Shown here: in pieces, positions 1-12,119 of the stretch | Numbering within the stretch: the first letter of the stretch is position 1 | How the letters are laid out: each line of letters starts with the position of its first letter | Source: Limnobacter olei | GTDB lineage: Bacteria > Pseudomonadota > Gammaproteobacteria > Burkholderiales > Burkholderiaceae_B | DNA length: 64,000 nucleotides | Assembly: GCF_029087225.1 (NCBI RefSeq) | Contig: NZ_JARFJD010000009.1 | Coordinates: forward strand, 124,001 to 188,000 | Direction of reading: 5' to 3' | Position numbers and translations under genes: made by a program | The notes under the pieces: model-generated | Told to the model about the DNA's origin: nothing | The model's database searches: none | Seen by the model: the letters and a program-made list of their open reading frames with translations, nothing else

Positions 1-1
1 T

Positions 2-628
2 GAAATGGCAGCACGCGCAGCGCGTGAATTGCAAGACGGTTTTTATGTAAATTTGGGTATTGGATTGCCCACCTTGGTTAGTAACCACATTCCTGACGGC
101 ATGGATGTGATGCTGCAAAGTGAAAATGGATTGTTGGGTATTGGCCCATTCCCGACCGAGGCGCAGGTGGATGCGGATTTGATCAATGCGGGTAAGCAAA
201 CCGTGACCACACTAAATGGGTCGGCATTCTTTTCAAGTTCGGAGTCTTTCGCAATGATTCGCGGCGGGCACATTAACTTGGCCATTTTGGGTGCCATGCA
301 GGTGAGCCAAAAGGGCGATTTGGCCAACTGGATGATTCCTGGCAAGTTGGTGAAAGGCATGGGTGGTGCCATGGATTTGGTAGCGGGTGTTTCCCGTGTT
401 GTGGTGCTGATGGAGCATGTAGCCCGCAAGAAAGACGGAACCACCGATCTTAAAATCCTGCCGGAATGCACCTTGCCGTTGACAGGCAAAGGCGTGGTCA
501 ATCGCATTATCACTGACCTTGCCGTGATGGATGTGAGCTCGCAAGGCCTCCAGGTGCTTGAGATTGCACCGGGTGTGTCTAGAGAGGAACTCCAAGAAAA
601 AACGGGGTGCGAACTGAAGTTTAGTTAA
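2..628 (+). CDS. CoA-transferase subunit B (3-oxoacid/succinyl-CoA type), 5' end cut by window
   Basis: This is the beta subunit of a class I CoA-transferase, which with its alpha subunit moves CoA between succinyl-CoA and a 3-oxoacid. The LQSENG motif carries the family's catalytic glutamate, encoded at 122-124. The reading frame is open to the left edge, and the first visible Met (position 5) is preceded in frame by Glu. Family members normally start a few residues earlier (MxWTRDEMAARAA-like), so the true start and the A subunit probably lie upstream of the window. ScoB, PcaJ and AtoA cannot be told apart from this subunit alone. It ends 111 bp before pyrG. Confidence 0.88.
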   Translation, partial: EMAARAARELQDGFYVNLGIGLPTLVSNHIPDGMDVMLQSENGLLGIGPFPTEAQVDADLINAGKQTVTTLNGSAFFSSSESFAMIRGGHINLAILGAMQVSQKGDLANWMIPGKLVKGMGGAMDLVAGVSRVVVLMEHVARKKDGTTDLKILPECTLPLTGKGVVNRIITDLAVMDVSSQGLQVLEIAPGVSREELQEKTGCELKFS

Positions 629-659
629 GATCACTGGCATGGACCAAGCGCGCTCAGGT

Positions 660-704
660 TATAATTCTGCTTTCAAACAGCGCACAATTCTCTCAATTGT
701 GCGC
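660..704 (+). promoter_or_regulatory. Candidate -10 box and perfect leader hairpin upstream of pyrG
   Basis: A consensus TATAAT lies at 660-665, with no convincing -35 hexamer upstream. Just downstream, GCGCACAATT (680-689) and AATTGTGCGC (695-704) form a perfect 10-bp inverted repeat around a 5-nt CTCTC loop. If the -10 is used, the hairpin sits at the very 5' end of the pyrG transcript. No T-run follows, so it is not a standard terminator; it could be an operator or a leader structure. The pyrG ATG at 740 has no clear Shine-Dalgarno sequence. Confidence 0.45.
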
Positions 705-712
705 CCTACTGA

Positions 713-2386
<1,674 letters not shown>

Positions 2387-2411
2387 GCTGGACCCAACAG
2401 GAGGACACCTG

Positions 2412-3269
2412 ATGAAACTATGCAATTTTGAAGTGGGTTTGGACAAACCATTTTTCCTGATCGCTGGCCCATGCGTGATTGAAAGTGAACAAATGGCCAT
2501 GGACACGGCAGGCCAGCTCAAGGAAATCTGCGAGTCGCTGGGTGTGCCTTTTATTTACAAAAGCTCGTACGACAAAGCCAACCGCAGTTCGGGCAAAAGT
2601 TTCCGCGGGTTGGGTATGGACAAAGGGCTGGATATTCTGGCCAATGTAAAGAAAACCCTGAACGTCAACATTCTGACCGATGTACACGCGATTGAAGAAA
2701 TCACGGCAGTGGCCAGCGTGGTGGATGTGTTGCAAACCCCTGCTTTTTTGTGTCGTCAAACTGATTTCATTGAGGCTGTGGCCACTTGTGGCAAGCCAGT
2801 GAACATCAAGAAAGGCCAGTTTTTGGCTCCCGGCGACATGGTCAACGTGGTGGACAAAGCCCGAACTGCCGCTATTGAAGCCGGCGGTGATGGCAAGAAC
2901 ATCATGGTGTGTGAGCGAGGTGTAAGCTTTGGTTACAACAACCTGGTTTCCGACATGCGTAGCTTGGCCATCATGCGCAACACAGGTTGTCCAGTGGTGT
3001 TTGATGCCACGCACAGTGTGCAGTTGCCGGGCGGGCAGGGTACGGCCAGTGGTGGTCAGCGTGAATTTGTGCCCGTGTTGGCGCGCGCCGCTGTTGCAGT
3101 GGGCGTGGCAGGTTTGTTTATGGAAAGTCACCCTGACCCCGCCAAAGCGATGTCAGATGGCCCCAATGCCTGGCCGTTACCTCGCATGAAAGCCTTGTTG
3201 GCCACCTTGCAGGAACTGGACCGTTTGGTGAAGTCTGGCCCATTGGCCGAAACAGACCTGATGAAATAA
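2412..3269 (+). CDS. kdsA: 3-deoxy-D-manno-octulosonate 8-phosphate synthase
   Basis: KdsA condenses phosphoenolpyruvate with arabinose 5-phosphate to give KDO 8-phosphate for the lipopolysaccharide core. The 285-residue protein has the GPCVIES opening and the [11 protein letters not shown] segment of the DAHP/KDO8P synthase family. A strong Shine-Dalgarno AGGAGG (2399-2404) precedes the ATG. It sits between pyrG and eno, probably in one transcript; KdsA uses the PEP that enolase makes. Confidence 0.98.
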   Translation: MKLCNFEVGLDKPFFLIAGPCVIESEQMAMDTAGQLKEICESLGVPFIYKSSYDKANRSSGKSFRGLGMDKGLDILANVKKTLNVNILTDVHAIEEITAVASVVDVLQTPAFLCRQTDFIEAVATCGKPVNIKKGQFLAPGDMVNVVDKARTAAIEAGGDGKNIMVCERGVSFGYNNLVSDMRSLAIMRNTGCPVVFDATHSVQLPGGQGTASGGQREFVPVLARAAVAVGVAGLFMESHPDPAKAMSDGPNAWPLPRMKALLATLQELDRLVKSGPLAETDLMK

Positions 3270-3298
3270 ACAGGCCGAGTATTCAAAACAGAATTTAA

Positions 3299-4600
<1,302 letters not shown>

Positions 4601-4618
4601 TCGGTATTAATCGAAGGT

Positions 4619-4645
4619 GGCCCCGCAGTGCGGGGCCTTCTTGTA
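4619..4645 (+). terminator. Rho-independent terminator after eno
   Basis: GGCCCCGC (4619-4626), a 3-nt AGT loop, and GCGGGGCC (4630-4637) form a perfect 8-bp stem followed by TTCTTGT. It begins 18 nt after the eno stop and lies just before the ftsB start, so it may terminate or attenuate read-through from eno into ftsB. Confidence 0.7.
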
Positions 4646-4646
4646 T

Positions 4647-4976
4647 ATGAACCCCAGGCTGATTTCACTTGTCCTTTTTGCCTTGCTGATTTTGCTTCAA
4701 TACCCACTGTGGTTTGGCAAAGGCGGGATGCTGCGCGTCAGCGATCTTGAAGACCAACTGGAGCAACAAAAGCAAGTCAACGAGGCACTGCGCTTGCGCA
4801 ATCAGCAGCTTGAGGGCGATGTGCGCAGTTTGAGCGAGGGCGTTGAGGCGATTGAAGAGCGTGCCAGAAATGACTTTGGCATGATCAAGAAAGACGAGGT
4901 GTTTATTCAGTTGATTGAGCCGCGCAGCCAGTCAGCCGCCACACCACCAGGTGCCGCGGCAGAACCCTCGAATTAG
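4647..4976 (+). CDS. ftsB: Cell division protein FtsB
   Basis: FtsB is a small bitopic septum protein that links FtsL and FtsQ in the divisome. The 109-residue product has an N-terminal membrane segment (LISLVLFALLILLQYPLW) and then a coiled coil (DLEDQLEQQKQVNEALRLRN). It ends with a Pro/Ala-rich tail. An in-frame ATG exists at 4617, but it lies inside the eno terminator hairpin, so I place the start at 4647, which fits the family N-terminus. The eno-ftsB order is typical. Its stop is 2 bp from the convergent hslO stop. Confidence 0.92.
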   Translation: MNPRLISLVLFALLILLQYPLWFGKGGMLRVSDLEDQLEQQKQVNEALRLRNQQLEGDVRSLSEGVEAIEERARNDFGMIKKDEVFIQLIEPRSQSAATPPGAAAEPSN

Positions 4977-4978
4977 TG

Positions 4979-5908
4979 CTAGTGCAAGGTGGGCGCCTGG
5001 GGTTCTTGTGGACCTTCGTGGTGAGAACTTTCGGTAAATAGCGCGTTGCAATCGGCTCGAGTGAATGAGTAATTTGCATTGCAGAAGTCACACTGAATTT
5101 CTACAGTCGGGTTTTCGGACAAAGCATCATCCAGTTCGGCCTGTCCCAAAGAAAGCAACATTTTTCCAACTTTGTCGCGTGAACAGGTGCATTCAAAATG
5201 TGCCTGGCGTTCTGCCAGTCCATCCGGGTCTTCTTCCCAAAAAAGACGCTTGGCCAATTCATCGGTTTCGGTGGCCAGGTGTTCCTCGGTTTGCAGCGTA
5301 TTGATCAAGGCCTTCAATCGATCCCAGCCGTCAGCATCGAATTCTTTGCTTGAAACAACACCGCCATGTTGTGGCATTTGCTGAAGCATGACGCCCGCAG
5401 CTGTGGTGTCGTCGGAGTTCAGAACAAGGCGGGTTTCCAGTTGCTCGCTGCTGTGCATATACGCTTCAAGCGAATCGGCCACAGAGGTACCTGCAAGCGG
5501 CACAATGCCCTGGTAGGGGGCCTGACCCGGCAGGCGATTGCGTGGGTCCAGAATAATTGCGCATATACCCTTGCCTGTGGCATTGACCAGGTCTTTGAAA
5601 CTGGCATTCTCGGGAATTTGTGTACCTTCAACCAATTTCACGGTGGCGCGCAAACCCAAACGGCTATTGCACTCTGCCACCAGCAAACGAATGGGTCCGT
5701 CGCCCTGAATTTGAATAATCAGCGAGCCTTCAAACTTCAAGGAGGCTGACAACATGGTGCTTGCCGCAACCAGTTCACCCAGCACTTTTTGAACCGGCCT
5801 TGGGTAGTTATTGTTGCTGACCACTTGTTGCCACGCTTTGGACAAATGTACCAAATGCGCTCGGCAGCTGGATTGATCAAAGATCAGGGTGCGTAGTGTG
5901 TCGGTCAT
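4979..5908 (-). CDS. hslO: Hsp33 redox-regulated chaperone
   Basis: Hsp33 is a cytoplasmic holdase switched on by oxidation and unfolding. The C-terminal redox switch is complete: CTCSRDK supplies the CxC pair and CDFC the CxxC pair of the zinc centre. I use the ATG at 5908 (MTDTLRTLIF, 309 residues); a TTG at 5926 would add six residues. No clear Shine-Dalgarno is visible for either. It runs convergently with ftsB and follows the carbonic-anhydrase-like gene on the same strand with a 22-bp gap. Confidence 0.96.
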   Translation of the reverse strand: MTDTLRTLIFDQSSCRAHLVHLSKAWQQVVSNNNYPRPVQKVLGELVAASTMLSASLKFEGSLIIQIQGDGPIRLLVAECNSRLGLRATVKLVEGTQIPENASFKDLVNATGKGICAIILDPRNRLPGQAPYQGIVPLAGTSVADSLEAYMHSSEQLETRLVLNSDDTTAAGVMLQQMPQHGGVVSSKEFDADGWDRLKALINTLQTEEHLATETDELAKRLFWEEDPDGLAERQAHFECTCSRDKVGKMLLSLGQAELDDALSENPTVEIQCDFCNANYSFTRADCNALFTESSHHEGPQEPQAPTLH

Positions 5909-5930
5909 GGGTACAAATTGAAGCAAAAAA

Positions 5931-6455
5931 TTAATTGTCTATTCGTTCAAGTGTTTCTTTGAACAGCTTGGCTTTTTGCACGTAGAAGGCAGCGCCAATC
6001 AGGCGGGCCACTTCATCGTCGTTCAGGGTTCGGATCACTTTTCCAGGCGAACCGACCACCAGCGAGCGGTCGGGAATTTCTTTGCCTTCGGTGATCAAGG
6101 CACCGGCGCCGATGATACAGTTTTTTCCAATCTTTGCGCCGTTCAGCACCACTGAACGAATGCCAATCAAACTGCCTTCGCCTATGGTGCAGCCGTGCAA
6201 ACACGCTTGGTGTCCAACTGTGACGTTTTTTCCAACCACCATGGGATAGCCAATGTCGGTGTGTAACACGGCGCCTTCCTGTACATTGCTGCCTTCCATA
6301 ATGTGGATCAATTCATTGTCGCCGCGAATGGCCGCGAAATCCCAAACCGACGTGTTTTCATCAAGTTGCACTTTGCCAATGATGCTGGCCATTTCGGCCA
6401 CATAGGCGCTGGCGTGCACTGTGGGGGCTACGCCATTGATTTTGTACTTGGCCAC
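5931..6455 (-). CDS. Gamma-carbonic-anhydrase-like hexapeptide protein (YrdA family)
   Basis: This is a left-handed beta-helix protein of the gamma carbonic anhydrase / YrdA family, 174 residues. The zinc-ligand pattern is visible as AVLHTD and then GHQACLH (HxxxxH). I choose a GTG start at 6455 (VAKYKINGV) because AGGAG sits 7 nt upstream; the longer open frame has no family-like N-terminus. Real carbonic anhydrase activity is unproven for many YrdA proteins. Transcription is divergent from the DUF455 gene at 6535. Confidence 0.9.
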   Translation of the reverse strand: MAKYKINGVAPTVHASAYVAEMASIIGKVQLDENTSVWDFAAIRGDNELIHIMEGSNVQEGAVLHTDIGYPMVVGKNVTVGHQACLHGCTIGEGSLIGIRSVVLNGAKIGKNCIIGAGALITEGKEIPDRSLVVGSPGKVIRTLNDDEVARLIGAAFYVQKAKLFKETLERIDN

Positions 6456-6534
6456 AATTGTCTCCTGTGTCGGGGTGTTGCCATGGTGTCTTTGCCTTAA
6501 AATAACATGCATCGAACCCTTGTGCAGTGTGGTT

Positions 6535-7344
6535 ATGGGCAGTGAACTGGAACAAACTTTGAGACAAGCCGCCTTGCAGGCTTTGGAGTGTAAAAACTCC
6601 GTGGAAAAAGTGCGTCTGGTCTTGGCGATTGATGAAAGCTTGCCAATCGGTGGTGAAGCGGAGTTCTCGCCTGGTGTGGGCCGCCCCGAAAAACCGGAGC
6701 TGGTGCACCCGGCACGCGTGCCCACACGCAAAGCCAGCCAGCCTGTGGGGCGGGGCATGCTTTTGCACTCGCTGGCGCACATTGAGTTCAATGCAATCAA
6801 CTTGGCGCTAGATCTGCTGGTTCGTTTTTCCTCCATGCCCGACCAGTTTTATCTGGATTGGTTGAAAGTGGCCAAAGAGGAGGCCTACCACCACACTTTG
6901 TTGTGCGACAGAATGATGTCGTACGCTTTGAATTATGGGGATTACCCCGCGCATGACGGTTTGTGGCAAATGGCTGAAAAAACCAAACACAGCTTGCTGG
7001 CCCGGCTTGCCTTGGTGCCGAGGCTTTTGGAGGCACGCGGACTGGACGTGTCACCGGCCATACGTGAGAAACTGGCCGCGGCCGGGGACATGGATAGTGC
7101 CGAGGTACTTGGCATCATCTTGCGTGATGAAATTGGGCATGTGGCCATTGGCAACCGCTGGTTCAATGAAGTGTGCAACAATGAACAACGCGACCCAATT
7201 GAGGCTTTTGAGCATTGCTTGCGGGAGTACACCGCTCCGCAGCCACGTTCACCTTTCAATTTCAAGGCCCGCGCACAGGCTGGTTTTTCTGAAGAGGAGT
7301 TGGCTTGGTTGATGCAAGTTGAATTGGAGCAATCCGCCCAATAA
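6535..7344 (+). CDS. DUF455 ferritin-like domain protein
   Basis: This 269-residue protein belongs to the DUF455 ferritin-like family. It has a four-helix-bundle carboxylate/histidine pattern: LAHIEFNAINLALDLL, then EEAYHHTLLCDRM, then RDEIGHVAIGNRWF, suggesting a di-metal site. The start is set at the ATG at 6535 (MGSELEQTLR); the open frame upstream overlaps the divergent gene. Its function is not established. It leads a plus-strand run with PHP, Sua5-like and protease genes. Confidence 0.85.
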   Translation: MGSELEQTLRQAALQALECKNSVEKVRLVLAIDESLPIGGEAEFSPGVGRPEKPELVHPARVPTRKASQPVGRGMLLHSLAHIEFNAINLALDLLVRFSSMPDQFYLDWLKVAKEEAYHHTLLCDRMMSYALNYGDYPAHDGLWQMAEKTKHSLLARLALVPRLLEARGLDVSPAIREKLAAAGDMDSAEVLGIILRDEIGHVAIGNRWFNEVCNNEQRDPIEAFEHCLREYTAPQPRSPFNFKARAQAGFSEEELAWLMQVELEQSAQ

Positions 7345-7359
7345 GTGGATTGCAAAAGT

Positions 7360-8259
7360 ATGAGTACAGCAGCACCCCTTTTCGCCAAAGAACTTGATTG
7401 GAATGATCCGCATTTGATTAATGCGGATTTGCATTGCCACTCCACCGTGTCGGACGGCACCTTGACGCCCGAAGAACTGGCTGCGCGCGCCGCCGCCAAT
7501 GGAGTACAAATTTGGTCCTTGACCGATCATGATGAAGTGGGTGGTTTGGCCCGGGCGGCCAAAGCGGCTGCGGAGCACAACATGATTTTTGTGCCTGGTG
7601 TGGAAATTTCGGTGACCTGGTCCGCGGTAACCTTGCACATTGTGGGTTTGAATGTGCAGTACGAGAACTCCCCGCTTGAGAAGGGTTTGGCCAGTGTGCG
7701 CCATGGGCGAACTGAGCGAGCGATGGAAATGTCGCGGCAACTCGAAAAGGTGGGCATCGACGATGTGTATGAAGGTGCCTTGAAGTATGTGGGCAACCCC
7801 AACCTGATTAGCCGAACCCACTTTGCCCGATGCTTGGTGGAGCGAAAAGTGTGCACCGATATTCGCGAAGTGTTTGAGCGTTTTCTAACCCCGGGTAAAC
7901 CGGGTTACGTGCCCCATGAATGGGCCAGCTTGAAGCAGGCGGTCGACTGGATCCTGGAGTCAAACGGCTTGCCTGTCATTGCGCACCCGGGGCGATATGA
8001 TCTGAAACCCATGCAGATGGATGAACTGGTTGAGCAGTTTGTCAAAATGGGTGGTGTTGGCATTGAGGTGGTCACGGGCAGCCACACCACCGACCAATAC
8101 GCCACCTATGCACGGAAATCTGTTCGATCTGGCTTGAAGGCATCGCGCGGATCAGATTTTCACGGTCCCACTGAATCCAGGGTTAATTTGGGTGAATTGC
8201 CCCGCTTGCCCGATGGTTGCGTGCCAATCTGGGATAATTGGGGCAAGTTGTTCAGCTAA
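7360..8259 (+). CDS. PHP-domain phosphoesterase (TrpH/YciV, RNase AM-like)
   Basis: A PHP-family metal-dependent phosphoesterase. The metal-binding motif DLHCHSTVSDG is near the N-terminus, followed by LTDHDEVGG, an internal HPGRYDL and a late SDFHGP. This is the TrpH/YciV layout; the E. coli relative is a 5'-3' exonuclease acting on short RNA and nucleotide bisphosphates. The start is the ATG at 7360, with a GTG at 7345 as an alternative. The next gene is an L-threonylcarbamoyladenylate-synthase-like protein, as in many proteobacteria where yciV and yciO are neighbours. Confidence 0.92.
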   Translation: MSTAAPLFAKELDWNDPHLINADLHCHSTVSDGTLTPEELAARAAANGVQIWSLTDHDEVGGLARAAKAAAEHNMIFVPGVEISVTWSAVTLHIVGLNVQYENSPLEKGLASVRHGRTERAMEMSRQLEKVGIDDVYEGALKYVGNPNLISRTHFARCLVERKVCTDIREVFERFLTPGKPGYVPHEWASLKQAVDWILESNGLPVIAHPGRYDLKPMQMDELVEQFVKMGGVGIEVVTGSHTTDQYATYARKSVRSGLKASRGSDFHGPTESRVNLGELPRLPDGCVPIWDNWGKLFS

Positions 8260-8270
8260 CAGGATACCCA

Positions 8271-8927
8271 TTGGCGCAGTTATTCAACGTACATCCTCAA
8301 AACCCACAATCGCGTTTGTGCAAGCAGGCGGCAGACCTGATCAACTCGGGTGGAATTGCTGCAATTCCCACCGACAGCTGCTATGCGCTTGTTTGCCATC
8401 TGGATGATAAAAACGCGGTCGAGCGCCTGCGCAGGTTGAAGGGTATTTCAGAGAAGCAGCATTTGGCTTTGCTGTGCAAGGATTTGAGTGAACTGGGCAG
8501 TTACGCCAAGGTGAACAATGTTCAATACCGCTTGCTGAAGTCGGTGTTTCCCGGGCCATATACATTTATTCTTGAAGCGACCAAAGAAGTGCCCAAGCGT
8601 GTGTCGCATCCCTCGAAAAAATCAATCGGTTTGCGCGTTCCCGCACATGCGGTGGTGCAAGGCTTGCTGGAGCACATCGAGGGTGCGCTGATTGCCACAA
8701 CGCTGCAGTTACCGGGCATGGAAGAGCCTGCGCGCAGCGGTTGGGAGGCCCAGGAAGCCGTGGGCAACGATGTAGATTTAATTGTGGACGACGGCGAGTA
8801 CTGCGGCGCATTTCCGACCACCGTGATTGACTGGACCGGCGAAGAACCTGTGGTTGTGCGAATTGGCGCTGGGCCTCTGACTGGTCCGCTTGAGCCTGTG
8901 AATGTTGAAGAACAGGAAGAACTGTGA
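8271..8927 (+). CDS. Sua5/YciO/YrdC/YwlC family protein, likely TTG start
   Basis: A 218-residue member of the YrdC-like nucleotide-binding family; its closest look-alike is YciO. Members bind ATP, threonine and bicarbonate, or RNA, and YrdC/Sua5 make threonylcarbamoyl-AMP for tRNA t6A. The core reads GGIAAIPTDSCYALVC and later KKSIGLRVPAH. The family N-terminus (xQLFNVHPQNPQ) begins at a TTG at 8271, preceded by CAGGA; a longer frame from another TTG at 8238 overlaps the PHP gene. It overlaps the next gene by one base. Confidence 0.88.
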   Translation: MAQLFNVHPQNPQSRLCKQAADLINSGGIAAIPTDSCYALVCHLDDKNAVERLRRLKGISEKQHLALLCKDLSELGSYAKVNNVQYRLLKSVFPGPYTFILEATKEVPKRVSHPSKKSIGLRVPAHAVVQGLLEHIEGALIATTLQLPGMEEPARSGWEAQEAVGNDVDLIVDDGEYCGAFPTTVIDWTGEEPVVVRIGAGPLTGPLEPVNVEEQEEL

Positions 8928-9583
8928 TGGATTCAAGCATTATTCAAACGATTGCGGTGTATGCCTTGCCCGTGTTGTTTGCCATTACCCTGCACGAGGC
9001 AGCACACGGTTATGTTGCCCGAATGTATGGCGACAACACCGCCATGTATGCAGGCCGAATAACCTTGAACCCGATCAAGCACATTGACCCGGTTGGAACC
9101 ATTCTGGTGCCGATTGCGATTTTGGTGTCTTCAAGCCTGATGGGTATTGGTGCTTTTCTGTTTGGCTGGGCCAAACCTGTGCCTGTCAATTTTGGCAACC
9201 TGCGCAATCCGAAAAAAGACATTCGTTTTGTAGCCTTTGCCGGGCCTGGCGCAAATTTCGTGATGGCCTTACTGTGGGCACTTAGCCTGAAACTGCAGTT
9301 TGTCACCGGGCTGAACGAGCCCTTTTTTGCCGAAATGGCCAAAGCGGGCATTGTGGTGAACCTGGTTTTGGCTGCTTTGAACCTTCTGCCAATTTTGCCG
9401 CTGGATGGTGGCCGAATTCTGTTCAGCTTCCTGCCCAGTTCTGCAGCCTACAGTTTCAGCCGCACCGAGCCCTATGGCATGATCGTGCTCATTGCACTCC
9501 TGATGTTGGGTATCTTGCCCATGTTCATCCAGCCCATTGTTAGTGCCGGGTTGAGTGTGCTAACCCTTTTGTTTAATTTCTAA
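8927..9583 (+). CDS. Site-2 protease family (M50) membrane metalloprotease
   Basis: A short, 218-residue S2P/M50 intramembrane zinc protease with about five membrane segments. The zinc motif HEAAH is at residues 23-27 with Glu24 as the expected catalytic base. The distal metal-ligand motif is LPLDGGR. There is no PDZ domain, as in the minimal bacterial and archaeal group. The ATG overlaps the upstream stop (TGATG), which suggests translational coupling. The substrate is unknown. Confidence 0.92.
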   Translation: MDSSIIQTIAVYALPVLFAITLHEAAHGYVARMYGDNTAMYAGRITLNPIKHIDPVGTILVPIAILVSSSLMGIGAFLFGWAKPVPVNFGNLRNPKKDIRFVAFAGPGANFVMALLWALSLKLQFVTGLNEPFFAEMAKAGIVVNLVLAALNLLPILPLDGGRILFSFLPSSAAYSFSRTEPYGMIVLIALLMLGILPMFIQPIVSAGLSVLTLLFNF

Positions 9584-9589
9584 GTCACC

Positions 9590-10627
9590 ATGTTTGCTGA
9601 ACGCGTATTGTCGGGCATGCGCCCAACCGGTTTGTTGCACCTTGGCCATTACCACGGTGTGTTGAAAAACTGGGTGAAACTTCAAAACGAATTTCCCTGT
9701 TTGTTTTTTGTGGCCGATTGGCATGCGCTGACCACGCATTATGAAACCCCGGAAGTCATCAAGGAAAATGTGTGGGACATGGTAGTTGACTGGCTGGCTG
9801 CGGGTGTTGACCCCGAGAAGGCCACCTTGTTTGTTCAGTCCAAGGTGCCTGAGCATGCTGAGCTGCATTTGCTGCTGTCGATGAATACGCCTTTAAGCTG
9901 GCTTGAGCGCGTGCCCACCTACAAAGACCAACAGGAAAAACTCAGTGATAAAGACCTGGCCACCTATGGTTTTTTGGGCTACCCCTTGTTGCAGTCCGCT
10001 GATATTCTGATTTACCGTGCCACACAAGTACCCGTGGGTGAAGACCAGGTACCGCACATAGAGCTGACCCGCGAAATTGCGCGGCGCTTCAATCATTTTT
10101 ACAGCAAGGAAAAACTGCTGGATGCGAAGGGGGCTGAAATTGGCCGCAAGCCGATTTTGCTGGAACCCAAAGCCTTGCTGACCGAGGCCAGCAAGATGCC
10201 AGGGTTGGATGGCATGAAAATGTCCAAGAGCTACCAAAACACGCTGGCCTTGCGGGAGACACCCGAGAACATTTCCCAGAAAGTACGCAAAATGCCAACG
10301 GACCCGGCCCGCGTGCGCCGCACTGACCCGGGTGATCCTGCCAAATGCCCTGTTTGGCAATTGCACGAGGTGTATTCAGACGCCAGCACCAAGCAGTGGG
10401 TGCAGGAAGGTTGCAAATCGGCGGGGATTGGCTGTATTCAATGCAAAGAGCCAATTATTCAGGCAGTAACCGACGAGTTGGCGCCTATGCGCGAACGTGC
10501 AGCCATGTACACCGAAAACCCGACATTGGTGCGAAAAATCATCAGTGAAGGCTGTGAGCGCGCACGTGCGATGGCCAACGACACGATGCAGGATGTGCGC
10601 AAGCACATGGGGCTGGATTATTCCTGA
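9590..10627 (+). CDS. trpS: Tryptophan--tRNA ligase
   Basis: A class I tryptophanyl-tRNA synthetase, 345 residues. The HIGH-type motif is HLGH in RPTGLLHLGHYHG and the KMSKS motif is intact (GMKMSKSYQN). A C-terminal Cys-bearing stretch (GCKSAGIGCIQC) is typical of this subfamily. It starts six bases after the protease gene and is followed two bases later by a methyltransferase gene, so all are probably cotranscribed. Confidence 0.97.
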   Translation: MFAERVLSGMRPTGLLHLGHYHGVLKNWVKLQNEFPCLFFVADWHALTTHYETPEVIKENVWDMVVDWLAAGVDPEKATLFVQSKVPEHAELHLLLSMNTPLSWLERVPTYKDQQEKLSDKDLATYGFLGYPLLQSADILIYRATQVPVGEDQVPHIELTREIARRFNHFYSKEKLLDAKGAEIGRKPILLEPKALLTEASKMPGLDGMKMSKSYQNTLALRETPENISQKVRKMPTDPARVRRTDPGDPAKCPVWQLHEVYSDASTKQWVQEGCKSAGIGCIQCKEPIIQAVTDELAPMRERAAMYTENPTLVRKIISEGCERARAMANDTMQDVRKHMGLDYS

Positions 10628-10628
10628 T

Positions 10629-11216
10629 ATGTCGAATCATCATGCCAACCCCACCCTGGCACCTTCGCCATGGGTGCGGGAATGTCTGCAAAGTCTGCAT
10701 GCCAACAAAGCAGTGGAGCCCGGAATGCGCGCTCTTGATTTGGCCTGCGGCGGTGGTCGGCATGCGCTGTACATGGCCAGCTTGGGCTACAACGTGCATG
10801 CCGTGGACAAAACCAGGCCAGAAACGCCATGGCCTGCCAATGTACAGTTTCAGGCCATGGACCTGGAACAGGCTGACTGGCCACTCGCAGGGCAGCAATA
10901 CGACTTGATCGTGGTGACCAACTATTTGCATCGCCCCCATTTTGAGAACCTTTTGGGTAACCTGAAGTCTCATCATGCAGTGTTGGTTTACGAAACCTTT
11001 ATGGATGGCAATGCGCAGTTTGGTTCGCCGCGGAGCCCGGATTTTCTGCTTCAACCCAACGAACTGCTGTCCCGTATGTCTTCATTGAACATACTGCGTT
11101 TTGAACAGGGGCTTCGAAGCATTCCAAGCCCTGCAATGATTCAACGGGCCATGGGCATTACAGGCACTTGGTCTGAGATACAATCTGGAACAATAACACT
11201 CACTCAAAGGGACTAA
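10629..11216 (+). CDS. Class I SAM-dependent methyltransferase
   Basis: A 195-residue class I SAM methyltransferase. The SAM-binding motif I is ALDLACGGGRHALYMA and an acidic post-I residue follows in VHAVDKT. The substrate cannot be read from the sequence; relatives include tellurite-resistance (TehB-like) and small-molecule methyltransferases. The start is the ATG at 10629; the open frame upstream lies inside trpS. Its stop directly abuts the dapA start. Confidence 0.85.
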   Translation: MSNHHANPTLAPSPWVRECLQSLHANKAVEPGMRALDLACGGGRHALYMASLGYNVHAVDKTRPETPWPANVQFQAMDLEQADWPLAGQQYDLIVVTNYLHRPHFENLLGNLKSHHAVLVYETFMDGNAQFGSPRSPDFLLQPNELLSRMSSLNILRFEQGLRSIPSPAMIQRAMGITGTWSEIQSGTITLTQRD

Positions 11217-12095
11217 ATGATCACTGGCAGCATTGTCGCGATTGTTTCGCCGATGTTTGAAGACGGGTCGCTTGACTATGACAGCTACCGTCAGCTCATT
11301 GATTGGCATATTGAACAAGGCACCGACTCAATTGTAGCGGTAGGAACCACTGGCGAATCGCCTACTGTGGATGTACAAGAGCACGGCGAATTAATTCGTG
11401 TGGCGGTTGAGCAGGCCGCGGGCCGCATACCCATTATTGCGGGCACTGGTGGCAATTCAACCACCGAGGCCATTGAACTGACTGAGTTTGCGCGCAAGGT
11501 GGGTGCTGCCGCCAGTTTGCAAGTGGTGCCTTACTACAATAAACCCACCCAAGAAGGCATTTACCTGCACATGCGCAAGGTTGCCGAAGCTGTTGACTTG
11601 CCCGTGATTTTGTACAACGTACCTGGCCGTACAGTGGCCGATATGGCACATTCAACGGTGGTGCGCTTGAGCCAGGTGGATGGCATTGTGGGAATCAAGG
11701 AAGCCACAGGCAACCTCGAGCGCGGGGCTTGGTTGATTCGCGACACATCAGCTGATTTCGCTGTTTACAGTGGTGATGACCCCACCGCAGTGAACTTGAT
11801 GTTGATGGGCGGAAAAGGCAATATTTCCGTGACTGCCAATGTGGCCCCAAAGTTAATGCATGAACTTTGTGCTGCGGCCATTGCAGGCGATGCAAAAACT
11901 GCGCATACCCTGAATTTGAGCTTGCTGGATTTGCACCAGGCCATGTTTGTACAGGCCAATCCAATTCCCGTGAAGTACGCATTGAGCAAAATGGGCAAGA
12001 TGGCACCCGGTGTGCGCCTGCCTTTGACCCGACTGGAATCCAGTTTTCACCAAACCGTGGATGCCGCCTTGCGCGCCCACCGGTTGATCGACTAA
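11217..12095 (+). CDS. dapA: 4-hydroxy-tetrahydrodipicolinate synthase
   Basis: DapA condenses pyruvate with aspartate semialdehyde in the lysine/diaminopimelate pathway. The Schiff-base lysine is Lys161 in GIKEATGN, the same number as in E. coli. VGTTGESPT and the NVPGRT segment are also present. At 292 residues the length is standard. An AAAGGGA ribosome-binding site precedes the ATG. It is followed by bamC, the usual dapA-bamC pair. Confidence 0.99.
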   Translation: MITGSIVAIVSPMFEDGSLDYDSYRQLIDWHIEQGTDSIVAVGTTGESPTVDVQEHGELIRVAVEQAAGRIPIIAGTGGNSTTEAIELTEFARKVGAAASLQVVPYYNKPTQEGIYLHMRKVAEAVDLPVILYNVPGRTVADMAHSTVVRLSQVDGIVGIKEATGNLERGAWLIRDTSADFAVYSGDDPTAVNLMLMGGKGNISVTANVAPKLMHELCAAAIAGDAKTAHTLNLSLLDLHQAMFVQANPIPVKYALSKMGKMAPGVRLPLTRLESSFHQTVDAALRAHRLID

Positions 12096-12119
12096 AGACG
12101 ACTTAAGGCTGTGAGACAC

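Noticed and set aside
4617-4646. Upstream in-frame ATG giving a longer FtsB
   Set aside because: The extra ten codons lie within the eno terminator hairpin and do not resemble the family N-terminus.
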